Assembly (NCBI GenBank): GCA_963815325.1
Contig: CAWFGG010000010.1
Coordinates: 1-64,000 of the forward strand
DNA: 64,000 bases
Direction: 5' to 3'
Source: JABDII01 sp963815325
GTDB lineage: Bacteria > Gemmatimonadota > Gemmatimonadetes > Gemmatimonadales > GWC2-71-9
Shown here in pieces: positions 29,148 through 37,357 of this stretch (position 1 is its first letter; every line of letters starts with the position of its first letter). A program made the translations under genes and the position numbers. A model generated the notes under the pieces. That model was not told where the DNA came from. It made no database searches and saw only the letters and a list, made by a program, of their open reading frames with translations.

Positions 29148-29200
29148 GGGGTAGGCTTTTAGCTAACGACTACGAGTCGAGAGGAGTTATCTTTGGAGGA

Positions 29201-29222
29201 CGATAGCCGATAGCCAATAGCC
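29201..29222. repeat. Short AGCYRAY heptamer array before the PLP-enzyme gene
   Basis: About three units (CGATAGC, CGATAGC, CAATAGC) end 18 bases before the GTG start at 29241. It flanks the right end of RAYT element 1. Confidence 0.85.
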
Positions 29223-29240
29223 CGTACCGGAGATTCGTCC

Positions 29241-30515
29241 GTGCGCAACCCAAAACAGAAATCCATCGGCTCGCGATCGCTGAGGCCCGAGAGCCTCATG
29301 ATGAGCTATGGATTCGATCCGCGTCTATCCGAAGGGGCACTCAAGTGCCCCATTTTTCAAAACTCCACCTTCGTGTTCGAGTCGGCCGAGGAAGGAAAGG
29401 CCTTCTTCGAGCTGGCCTACGGGTTACGCGAGGCAGGACCGGGCGAGGAGCCGGGTCTCATCTACAGCCGGCTCAACAATCCGGATCTCGAGATCCTGGA
29501 AGACCGGCTCACGCTATGGGACGATGCAGAGGCCGCGATCACGTTCGAGAGCGGTATGGCCGCCATCGCGACCAGCCTCCTCGCCTATTGCCGCCCGGGC
29601 GACGTGTTGGTCCACAGTGAACCGCTCTACGGCGGGAGCGAGTATCTGATCACCCAGGTCTTGCCCGAGTTCGGAATCGAACCGGTCGGGTTTCAGGCCG
29701 GCATTCCCGCTGCGGCCTTGGCAGCCAAGATCACCAAACGCGTCGCCGGTCGCACGGTGGCGGCAGCCCTGATCGAGACACCAGCCAATCCGACCAACGC
29801 CCTCGTCGACATCCAGGGCATGTCCGACCTGATCCACAGCATGGGCACCGGAGACCGGCGCCCCGTGGTCATGCTCGACAACACCTTCCTGGGCCCACTT
29901 TGGCAGCACCCGCTCGAGCACGGCGCCGACGTGGTGATCTACTCCGCCACCAAGTTCATCGGCGGCCACAGCGACCTGATCGCCGGCGCGTGCCTGGGCT
30001 CGACGGAGACTCTCCAGCCGATCCGCGTGCTCCGGACCTTCATGGGCACCATGGCCGGACCGTGGACCGGCTGGCTCCTCATGCGGAGCCTCGAGACGCT
30101 CAAGATGCGGATGACCGCGGCCATGAAGAACGCGCGCTACGTGGCCGACTTCCTGGACGATCACCCGAAGGTGACCTCGGTGCACTACCTCGGCCTCCTC
30201 CGGGAGAGTGACCCGATGTTCGAGGTGTACCGGCGCCAGTGCGTCGGGCCCGGGTCGCTGATCGCCTTCGAGGTGAAGGACGGCGAGGCCGGCGCCTTCC
30301 GCTTCTTGAACGCGCTCCAGCTGGTGAAGCTGGCCGTGAGCCTGGGCGGCACCGAGTCGCTGGCGGAACACCCCGGCACCATGACCCACGCCGATGTGCC
30401 GCCGGAGGATCAGCTGCGAATGGGCGTCACACCCTCGATGGTCCGCATCTCAGTGGGGGTGGAGCACTACAGCGATATCTTGGCAGATTTGGAGCAAGCG
30501 CTAGAAACAGTATGA
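29241..30515 (+). CDS. Cys/Met metabolism PLP-dependent enzyme
   Basis: A 424-residue enzyme of the cystathionine gamma-synthase/lyase and methionine gamma-lyase family. The PLP Lys is Lys238 in SATKFIGGHSD, and YSRLNNPDLEILEDRL, ESGMAAIAT, PANPTNALVDI and the late SLGGTESLAEHP motif are all family hallmarks. Which reaction (trans-sulfuration or gamma-elimination) cannot be told from the sequence alone. GTG start; CCGGAG lies about 10 bases before it. Flanked by a heptamer array and followed by an inverted heptamer hairpin. Confidence 0.92.
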   Translation: MRNPKQKSIGSRSLRPESLMMSYGFDPRLSEGALKCPIFQNSTFVFESAEEGKAFFELAYGLREAGPGEEPGLIYSRLNNPDLEILEDRLTLWDDAEAAITFESGMAAIATSLLAYCRPGDVLVHSEPLYGGSEYLITQVLPEFGIEPVGFQAGIPAAALAAKITKRVAGRTVAAALIETPANPTNALVDIQGMSDLIHSMGTGDRRPVVMLDNTFLGPLWQHPLEHGADVVIYSATKFIGGHSDLIAGACLGSTETLQPIRVLRTFMGTMAGPWTGWLLMRSLETLKMRMTAAMKNARYVADFLDDHPKVTSVHYLGLLRESDPMFEVYRRQCVGPGSLIAFEVKDGEAGAFRFLNALQLVKLAVSLGGTESLAEHPGTMTHADVPPEDQLRMGVTPSMVRISVGVEHYSDILADLEQALETV

Positions 30516-30516
30516 G

Positions 30517-30577
30517 AGTGAGGAGTGAGGAGTGAGGAGGGTTGCATGGCTCCACTCCTTACTCCTTACTCCTCACT
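30517..30577. repeat. Inverted heptamer hairpin (AGTGAGG x3 / CCTYACT x3)
   Basis: Three AGTGAGG units (30517-30537) face three complementary CCTTACT/CCTCACT units (30557-30577) across a 19-base loop, giving a stem of about 21 bp with G-U pairs. It lies just after the PLP-enzyme stop and 15 bases before the next start; a transcript end or mRNA-stabilising role is possible. Confidence 0.8.
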
Positions 30578-30591
30578 GTTGGCCACGCCCC

Positions 30592-31332
30592 GTGACATAC
30601 CAAGACTTCGAAGCCCTCATCACCCGTCTCACCGACAGTATCCCTGCCGAGCATCTCCAGGGCGTGGCCGCCATCTCTGTCTCACCCCGGGCCGTCCCTC
30701 ATCCGGAGAGCCCCGACGTGTTCACCATGGGCGAGTGCGTGCCGCTGCTGGTGGTGATGGAGGATGACGAAGACGCGGACAGCAGCAGGATTGTGCTGTA
30801 CCACGGTTCGTTTGCGGCCCTGGCCCAGCTGAACCCGGAATTCGATTGGGAAGAAGAGGCGTGGGAGACGCTGACCCACGAGCTGCGCCATCATCTGGAA
30901 CGGCGCGCCGGAGAATACGGCCTCGAGACGTATGACTGGGCCGCGGACCAGAATTTCGCCCGGCGCGACGGCGAGCCGTTCGATCCGGGATTCTACTTCG
31001 ACGGTGAGCAACTTGCGCCCGGGGTGTACGAAGTCGAGGGCGACATATTCGTCGACCGCCGCGTGTCCGACGTGCCGGATGAGATCGCACTTGAGTGGCA
31101 GGGAAGGAAGTACCGTGTCGTGCCACCCGCCGATATCACACTGCCCGCCTTCCTTACGATAGTGCGCGCAGATGCCAGGGCGGAGGATGGCGACCTGATC
31201 CTGGTGCTTCGCCGACGTCCGGGGCTCCGGTCGTTGCTCAAGCCGAGCGAGCCGTACGAGGCGGAGAGTGAGGAGTGGGTGGTGAGGAGTAAGGAGTGGC
31301 GGTTCGGCGGACGGCGGCTCGGCGGACCGTGA
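30592..31332 (+). CDS. Zincin-like metallopeptidase family protein
   Basis: A 246-residue protein with HELRHH at residues 96-101, an HExxH zinc site in the setting THELRHHLERRAG, similar to the Zincin_1 (minimal metallopeptidase) family. No signal peptide, so cytoplasmic. The best start is GTG 30592 (TYQDFEALITRL). The last about 25 codons (EESEEWVVRSKEW region) are made of the AGTGAGG/AGTAAGG heptamers seen between genes, so the natural C-terminus may have been extended by repeat invasion. Peptidase activity is not proven. Confidence 0.7.
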   Translation: MTYQDFEALITRLTDSIPAEHLQGVAAISVSPRAVPHPESPDVFTMGECVPLLVVMEDDEDADSSRIVLYHGSFAALAQLNPEFDWEEEAWETLTHELRHHLERRAGEYGLETYDWAADQNFARRDGEPFDPGFYFDGEQLAPGVYEVEGDIFVDRRVSDVPDEIALEWQGRKYRVVPPADITLPAFLTIVRADARAEDGDLILVLRRRPGLRSLLKPSEPYEAESEEWVVRSKEWRFGGRRLGGP

Positions 31333-31379
31333 GTGGCATCTCTCGCGAGACCGCCAGATCCGCCCAACCACCGCCGTCC

Positions 31380-31425
31380 CCGTCGCTTTAGCGACAGCAG
31401 CCGAGTCTCGGCTTTAGCCGAGGAC
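31380..31425. repeat. Solo REP module
   Basis: GTCGCTTTAGCGAC (31382-31395) and CTCGGCTTTAGCCGAG (31407-31422), in the same order and spacing as the right ends of the RAYT elements. No transposase adjoins it. Heptamer units follow within 50 bases. Confidence 0.9.
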
Positions 31426-31470
31426 CGAGCAACGGCTATCGGCTCTCGCCGACAGCCATTAGCTTCTGCC

Positions 31471-31533
31471 TAGCCAATAGCCAATAGCCAATAGCCAATA
31501 GCCAATAGCCAATAGCCAATAGCCAATAGCCCC
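31471..31533. repeat. Heptamer array TAGCCAA x8 touching the ftcD start
   Basis: Eight exact TAGCCAA copies (31471-31526) and a final TAGCCCC (31527-31533) run directly into the ATG at 31534. There is no Shine-Dalgarno sequence between array and start. Confidence 0.97.
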
Positions 31534-33231
31534 ATGCCCGCCTCACGTCCCATCATCGAATGCGTCCCCAACTTCTCCGAGGGGCGCGACCTGGACCTGA
31601 TCCGCCAGATCACCGACCAAGTGGAGACGGTCGATGGCGCGAGACTCCTCGACGTGGACCCCGGCGCCGCCACCAACCGGACGGTGGTCACTATCGCGGG
31701 GCCGCCGGATGCGGTGGTCGAGGCGGCCTTCCGCGCCGTGGCCCGGGCCACCGAGCTGATCGACATGACGAAGCACAAAGGTGAGCACCCACGCTTCGGC
31801 GCGACGGATGTGTGCCCGCTGGTACCGGTGTCGGGGATCTCCATGGAAGAGACGGTTCCGTATGCGCATGCACTGGCCAAGCGGCTCGGCGCGGAGCTGG
31901 GGCTCACCATCTACTGCTACGAGCACGCGGCACTCGAGCCGGAGCGGAGAAACCTGGCCACGGTGCGCGCCGGCGAGTACGAGGGCCTGCCCCAGAAGCT
32001 CGCGGACCCGGCATGGAAGCCCGATTTCGGCCCCGCGAGGTTCGATCCCAAGTCCGGCGCCACCGCCGTCGGGGCGCGGAATTTCCTGATCGCCTACAAC
32101 GTGAACCTGAACACCACGTCCGCCCGGCGGGCCAACGCGGTCGCGTTCGACGTGCGCGAGAAGGGGCGGGTCAAGACGGCGGACGGCAAGCCGGGCTCGG
32201 CTCCGGTACACGATGCCAAGGGCGAGAAGGTCTGGACGCCCGGGACGCTCGAGGGGGTCAAGGCCATCGGTTGGTACATCGAGGAGTACGGCATCGCCCA
32301 GATCTCGATGAACCTGACCGATATCGAAACGACGCCCATGCACGTGGCCTTCGACGAGGCCAGTGCGAAGGCCGCCGGGCGGGGGCTCCGGGTCACGGGC
32401 TCGGAGATCGTGGGCCTGGTGCCGCTCCGTGCCATGCTCGATGCCGGGAGGTATTTTCTCAGGAAGCAGCACCGCACGCTGGGTGTCTCGGACGGCGAGC
32501 TGATCAAGATCGCCGTCAAGTCGCTCGGCCTCGACGACCTGGGGCCCTTCAATCCGGAGGAGAAGATCATCGAATACGTGCTCGCCGATTCGGACCGGAA
32601 GCTGCTGGTGGATCTGTCGGTCAAAGGCTTCGTGGAGGAAACCGCCTCGGAGTCACCCGCCCCCGGCGGCGGCTCGGTCTCGGCCACCGTCGGAGCGCTC
32701 GCCGCGGCCCTCGGCACCATGGTGGCCAATCTGTCGTCGCATAAGCGCGGCTGGGACGAGCGCTGGGAGGAATTCTCCGACTGGGCGGTCAAGGGAAAAG
32801 CACTCCACGAAGAGCTGACCCGGCTGGTCGACCGGGACACCGAAGCGTTCAACGCGGTCCTGGCAGCCATGCGCCTGCCCAAGACCACGGACGCGGAACG
32901 GGCCGAGCGAAGCGCCGCTATCCGGGATGCCACCGTGGGTGCCATTCGAGTGCCGTTCCGCATCATGGAGCAGGCGCTCGAGTCGATGAATCTGCTCGAG
33001 GCCATGGCACGCGAGGGCCTGCCCGCATCGGTTTCGGATGCCGGCGTCGGCGCCATTTGCGCCCGGGCCGCGGTGATGGGCGCCTTCCTGAATGTCCGCA
33101 TCAACGCCAAGGACTTGGCAGACCACGAGACAATCAAGGATCTCCTCGCGCGCGGCCAGCGGATCCAGGCGGAAGCCATCGAGCGAGAGGCGAAGATCCT
33201 GGAGTTGGTAGAGGGGAAGATTGGGGAGTAA
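31534..33231 (+). CDS. ftcD: Bifunctional glutamate formimidoyltransferase / formimido-THF cyclodeaminase
   Basis: A 565-residue fusion. Residues 1-about 310 are the transferase (ECVPNFSEGRD, DMTKHKGEHPRFGATDVCPL, GARNFLIAYNVNL), moving formimino from formiminoglutamate, the end of histidine breakdown, to tetrahydrofolate. Residues from about 355 are the cyclodeaminase with ESPAPGGGSVSATVGALAAAL, which releases ammonia to give methenyl-THF. Bifunctional forms are best known in animals and some bacteria. The start abuts a heptamer array with no ribosome site. A separate FchA-like protein lies at 17535. Confidence 0.95.
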   Translation: MPASRPIIECVPNFSEGRDLDLIRQITDQVETVDGARLLDVDPGAATNRTVVTIAGPPDAVVEAAFRAVARATELIDMTKHKGEHPRFGATDVCPLVPVSGISMEETVPYAHALAKRLGAELGLTIYCYEHAALEPERRNLATVRAGEYEGLPQKLADPAWKPDFGPARFDPKSGATAVGARNFLIAYNVNLNTTSARRANAVAFDVREKGRVKTADGKPGSAPVHDAKGEKVWTPGTLEGVKAIGWYIEEYGIAQISMNLTDIETTPMHVAFDEASAKAAGRGLRVTGSEIVGLVPLRAMLDAGRYFLRKQHRTLGVSDGELIKIAVKSLGLDDLGPFNPEEKIIEYVLADSDRKLLVDLSVKGFVEETASESPAPGGGSVSATVGALAAALGTMVANLSSHKRGWDERWEEFSDWAVKGKALHEELTRLVDRDTEAFNAVLAAMRLPKTTDAERAERSAAIRDATVGAIRVPFRIMEQALESMNLLEAMAREGLPASVSDAGVGAICARAAVMGAFLNVRINAKDLADHETIKDLLARGQRIQAEAIEREAKILELVEGKIGE

Positions 33232-33248
33232 GGAGTAGGGAGCTGGGA

Positions 33249-33305
33249 AGGCGGAAAGGCGGAAAGGCGGGAAGGCGGAAAGGCTGGCCGACTGACCGAC
33301 TGACC
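33249..33305. repeat. Octamer repeats GGCGGAAA and ACTGACCG
   Basis: Four GGCGGAAA-type units and then two to three CGACTGAC-type units fill the ftcD-propeller gap. The same two motifs recur at 42540-42610. Confidence 0.85.
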
Positions 33306-33334
33306 AACTTCCCGCCCATCACACTGGAGCGCTG

Positions 33335-34416
33335 ATGAACCGACTGTTGGCATGTGGCGTGATGTTCCTCGGGGCTGCGGCTTCGCTCCGCGCCCAGACC
33401 CCCGACCCTGGCTACCTGGTTGGCGTCGTCAGCGAGTCGGGTGACAAGGTCACCTGGATTCGGCCCGGCCTGGACGCGCTCACGCTGGATCGGACCGTGC
33501 CGCTCGGTATCATGCCGGCCGACATTGACGGGCCACACAACCTGGCCGTCTCGCCGGACAACCGATTCTACTACGTGACCATCGCCCACGGGCAGCCCTT
33601 CGGCACCCTCTGGAAGATGGACGCGACGACGGACACGCTGATCGGGCGGGCCACGGTCGAGATGTTCCCGACGACCATCGCCCTGACCCCGGACGGCGGC
33701 TTTGCCTTCGTGGCCAACTCCGATTTTCATGGTGATCACCCACGCCTGAACGCCGTCTCGGTCGTGTACACGCCGTCGATGACCAAGATCACCGACCTCA
33801 TGCTCTGCGACATGCCGCACGGGGTCAAGGCCAATCACGCGGGCACACGAGTATACGTCTCATGCATGCATTCGGACGAAATCGTCGAGCTCGACGTCTC
33901 GACTTTCGACGTGCTCCGACGTGCGAAGGTGGGCGGGGGCCATGCGATGCCGAGCGGAGCCGGTGGACACACCGGGCTCGAGGACGAATGCGCCGCCACG
34001 TTCGTCTCGGTGTCCCCCGATGACGCGACACTCTACGTGGCCTGCAACAAGAAGAGCACGCTCCAGGTGTGGGACGCCGCCTCGCTCACGCTGAAGCGGG
34101 AGATCCACGTAGGGAAGGGGGCCTACAACGTCGAGCCCTCGCCCGACGGGCGCTACGTCATCGTCACCAACAAGAAGGAACAGAGCGTGAGCATGCTCGA
34201 TGCGCGACGCTGGAGGAGCTGGCCCGGATCCCGACCTCCAAGCCGATCGTGCATGGAGTCGCGTACGCGCCCGACCATCGCTACGCCTATATTTCGTGCG
34301 AGTCGATCGGGTCCGATCCCGGAGCGGTCGACATGATCGATCTGGCATCGCGCACCGTGGTCGCGAGCATTGCAGTGCCGGCCCAGCCCACCGGCATCGC
34401 CGTCTGGCGGCGCTGA
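33335..34416 (+). CDS. Secreted YncE-like beta-propeller protein (frameshifted near 34202)
   Basis: A signal peptide (ends near SLRAQ) is followed by repeated blades such as LAVSPDNRFYYVT, IALTPDGGFAFVAN, VSVSPDDATLYVA and VEPSPDGRYVIVTN, the pattern of YVTN/40-residue propellers. One missing G near 34202 breaks the frame; the final blades (RIPTSKPIVHGVAYAPD, HRYAYISCES, VPAQPTGIAVW) follow in the other frame. About 360 residues after correction. Such proteins bind ligands or act as lactonases; no catalytic site is evident. Confidence 0.85.
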
Positions 34417-34437
34417 CACCCACCAGGGAACGACATC

Positions 34438-34716
34438 ATGGTCTACGAGAGACATACGCCGTTGAGCGGCGCCCAAGTGATAGAGCGGGCCAAGGAGTTC
34501 TTCGCCGAGAGAGTGCCGCACAACGCTGCCTATCCGGAAGAGGAAGGGCCGACCTACTTGACGCTTCGCGGCCAGGGTGGCGAGGAGATCGCCATCGCGG
34601 CGATAGAGGACGAGGCCCGGGGCGAGACCTACGTTCGCGCATCGACCCTCCTGTTCGACCAGGCCCTCGACCGGTTCCTATCGACGCTGCCCGCGGCCGG
34701 GGAAACGGTCCAATGA
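34438..34716 (+). CDS. Small protein of unknown function
   Basis: 92 residues, soluble and acidic, with no recognised motif. Its stop overlaps the start of the ubiquitin-like gene by 4 bases (ATGA), so the two are translationally coupled and probably work together. A family is not recognised. Confidence 0.7.
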   Translation: MVYERHTPLSGAQVIERAKEFFAERVPHNAAYPEEEGPTYLTLRGQGGEEIAIAAIEDEARGETYVRASTLLFDQALDRFLSTLPAAGETVQ

Positions 34717-34976
34717 GCGGCGACACGATGCTGGTCCGCATCATGGTCCATGAGGCATGGGACGAGGTCGAGCTCGATCTCTCGGCCGCGACCTCGGTGG
34801 CGGCGGCAAAGCAGCGGGCGCTCGAGCTGACTCATGTGGACCAGCCGGCCGACATTTTCGAGGTCAAGTATCGCGGCGGCTCGATCCTGGACGAGAGCAT
34901 CTCCCTTCGCGACGCGGGTGTGGTCCCGAATGCGGGGTTGATCGTGTTACGCCGGCGCCGGAGTCCGGTCCGTTAA
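34713..34976 (+). CDS. Small beta-grasp (ubiquitin-like) protein
   Basis: 87 residues. The pattern VRIMVHEAWDEVELDL, a helix (AAAKQRALELT), FEVKYRGGSILDESISLRD and NAGLIVLRRR follows the strand-helix-strand layout of ubiquitin, including a loop like the GKxLxDxxTLxDYxI stretch. It ends RRRRSPVR, with no C-terminal Gly-Gly, so classical conjugation is not indicated. The fold is inferred from pattern only. Coupled to the gene before it and 14 bases ahead of a small membrane protein. Confidence 0.55.
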   Translation: MSGDTMLVRIMVHEAWDEVELDLSAATSVAAAKQRALELTHVDQPADIFEVKYRGGSILDESISLRDAGVVPNAGLIVLRRRRSPVR

Positions 34977-34990
34977 CCACTGATGTTTGT

Positions 34991-35254
34991 ATGACGCGCG
35001 CTCATCCCGCCTCCCGGCCGCTCACTCTCCTGGCCTTCGGTTTCCTGCTGATCGACGCCGTTCTGCTCACGCTGGCAGGGCTCTGGAGCCACCGCGGAGC
35101 GCTCCTGGTGTTGGGCGCCGTGTTCGGCCTGGCGGCCGCTGGTGTCCTCGTCTATTGGCGCGCCCACCAGAAGCGTCTGGCGGAAATCGCCGAGGCGCGT
35201 CGAGAATTGAAGGCGGAAGCGGAGGCGCTCCGCGACCTGGTCAAAGACGAGTGA
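34991..35254 (+). CDS. Small two-helix membrane protein with coiled coil
   Basis: 87 residues: two hydrophobic segments (LTLLAFGFLLIDAVLLTLAG and GALLVLGAVFGLAAAGVLVY) and a charged helical tail rich in Glu, Ala and Arg that should form a coiled coil facing the cytoplasm. The family is unknown. It sits between the ubiquitin-like and HDAC-family genes, with only 4 bases to the latter. Confidence 0.7.
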   Translation: MTRAHPASRPLTLLAFGFLLIDAVLLTLAGLWSHRGALLVLGAVFGLAAAGVLVYWRAHQKRLAEIAEARRELKAEAEALRDLVKDE

Positions 35255-35258
35255 CACC

Positions 35259-36164
35259 GTGAGCCCTTCACCCGTTCCGGTCTACACCCACACCGACTGC
35301 CTCCGGCACGATCCCGGGCCCGACCAGCCCGAGACCCCGACCCGCCTGGCCACCATCCTGCGGCGCCTCGAATCCGATCCCGCGGCCGACATACGCCATG
35401 CGGCGCCGGCCGGACTGGAACCACTCCTCGCCGTGCACCCCCGGGACTACCTCGAGCGGCTCCGCACGCTGAGCGCGGAGGGCGGGGCTATGCTTACGTG
35501 GGACACCTTCGTCGATTCGGCCAGCTGGGACGCCGTCCTGGGCGCGACCGGCTGTGTCATGGCCGCGGTGGACCATGCCCAGAAGGGCCTCGGCCATGCG
35601 TTTTGCGCCATCCGGCCGCCGGGCCATCATGCCCTGGCCACGACCGCGATGGGTTTCTGTCTGGTGAACAACGTGGTGGTCGGCGCGCGCCGAGCCCAGG
35701 CCGCCGGCTGCGAGCGGGCGTTGATCATCGATTGGGACGTGCATCACGGCAACGGAACTCAGGCGCTGGTGGAGCGGGACGAGACTGTCCGCTACATCTC
35801 GCTCCATCAACATCCGCTCTATCCCGGCACCGGGATGGCTGAGGAACGCGGTGTCGGCAACATCTTCAACTTGCCGCGCCCGCCCGGCTTGTCTGCCGAC
35901 CAGTATGTGGACGACCTGTGGGACGCGATCGTCCGCGCCACCGACGGCTGGGACCCGGACATGCTGTTCATCAGCGCCGGATTCGACGCCATGGAAGGCG
36001 ATCCGCTGGGCGGATTCACCCTGAGACCGCAGAACTACGCCGACCTGACAACCCGCCTCCGCGAACGGCTCCCCAACGTCCCAATCGTGAGCCTGCTCGA
36101 AGGCGGGTACAACCCGGCGGTGATGGCGGAGGGGGTAGCGGCGCATGTGGGGGCGCTCGGCTAG
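35259..36164 (+). CDS. Histone-deacetylase family hydrolase
   Basis: A 301-residue arginase/HDAC-fold enzyme. Active-site motifs: IRPPGHHA (charge-relay His pair), DWDVHHGNGTQ (zinc ligands), SLHQHPLYPGTG, FISAGFDAMEGDPLGG (zinc Asp) and the LEGGYN end. The bacterial family includes AcuC-type protein deacetylases and acetylpolyamine amidohydrolases; which applies is open. GTG start 4 bases after the membrane protein gene, so it belongs to a four-gene operon with a ubiquitin-like protein. Confidence 0.92.
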   Translation: MSPSPVPVYTHTDCLRHDPGPDQPETPTRLATILRRLESDPAADIRHAAPAGLEPLLAVHPRDYLERLRTLSAEGGAMLTWDTFVDSASWDAVLGATGCVMAAVDHAQKGLGHAFCAIRPPGHHALATTAMGFCLVNNVVVGARRAQAAGCERALIIDWDVHHGNGTQALVERDETVRYISLHQHPLYPGTGMAEERGVGNIFNLPRPPGLSADQYVDDLWDAIVRATDGWDPDMLFISAGFDAMEGDPLGGFTLRPQNYADLTTRLRERLPNVPIVSLLEGGYNPAVMAEGVAAHVGALG

Positions 36165-36217
36165 ATAGGGGCGTTGCAGTTTCGGCTCGGCCGCCCCATT
36201 TGTATGCAGGGGAACCC

Positions 36218-36313
36218 GCTATCGGCTATCGGCTATCAGTCGATTGCGGTACATTCTCCGTTAGCTGTTAGCCGATAGCGGGGATGTGGGGACGTGGGGC
36301 GGTAGCCGATAGC
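36218..36313. repeat. Heptamer and dispersed-repeat block
   Basis: Units of CTATCGG (the reverse strand of the AGCYRAY class) at 36218-36239 are followed by a 37-base dispersed motif (36231-36267) shared with 41439-41476, and by more GATAGC units up to 36313, 24 bases before the next start. Confidence 0.85.
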
Positions 36314-36336
36314 ACTCACCCTGGTGTCATCTTCCC

Positions 36337-37357
36337 ATGCGACTAGAAGCCGAAATCCTCAATCTCCGCACCAAGCATCCCTTCGTCATCGCCCGCGGGG
36401 GGAAGAGCGACTATCCCAATGTCTGGATCCGCCTGATCGACGACGACGGCGTCGAGGGCTGGGGCGAGGCGACGCCCAGCGCCTATTACGGCGAGACGGC
36501 CGCAGACGGTGCTTGCGGCGCTCGAGAAGTACGCGACCGCGCTGCCCAAGGACCCGATGAACCTCGAAGAGGCCGAGCGGGCCATCGAGGCCGTGCAACG
36601 GCACAACCCCTCCGCCCGGGCCGGCATTTCGGGGGCGTTACACGATCTGGTGGGCAAGCGGCTGGGCATTCCGGTGTATCAGTTGTGGGGTCTCGACCCC
36701 GCGAAGGCGCCGCAATCGACCTTCACCATCGGGATCGATACGACCGACATGATGCGGCAGAAGGTTCTCGAGGCCGAGCAATATCCCATCCTCAAGATCA
36801 AACTCGGGGCGGGGAAGGCGCGCGATATCGAGATCCTCGAGACCATCCGGAGCGCGACCGACAAGGAACTCCGGGTCGACGCCAACGCCGCCTGGACCGT
36901 CAAGAATGCGATCCAGATGCTGCCGGTGTTGGAGGAGTTTGGTGTGACCGTGTTGGAGCAGCCCCTGGCACCGTACGATCTCGATGGCTTCTCGCTGCTG
37001 CGCCATCACTCGACCATCCCGATCTTTGCCGACGAGAGCTGCCTGGTAGCGACTGACGTACCCAAGTTGGTTGGCCGGGTGGACGGCGTGAACATCAAGT
37101 TGGCCAAGTGCGGCAGCCTGCGCGAGGCCATCCGCATCATTCATGTGGCGCGGGCCAACGCGATGATGGTGATGGTCGGCTGCATGATGGAGAGCTCGAT
37201 CGGCATCACCTCGGCGGCGCACTTCACCCCGCTGGTCGACATCGTCGATCTGGACGGCGCGGCACTGCTCGATCACGATCCCTTCGTCGGCGCCAACATC
37301 GACGGTGGGCAGGTCACGCTTCCCACCGGACCGGGGCTCGGCCTCTCGCGGCGATGA
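36337..37357 (+). CDS. Dipeptide epimerase, enolase superfamily (frameshifted near 36501)
   Basis: Resembles L-Ala-D/L-Glu epimerase, which recycles murein peptides. The capping domain (RTKHPFVIARGG, GWGEATPSAYYGET) is followed, after one extra base, by the barrel: YPILKIKLGAG (Lys), RVDANAAW, TVLEQPL, IFADES and MVGCMMESSIGIT. The acid and base Lys residues and three metal carboxylates can all be traced. About 340 residues after correction. Its stop overlaps the priA start (ATGA). Confidence 0.88.
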
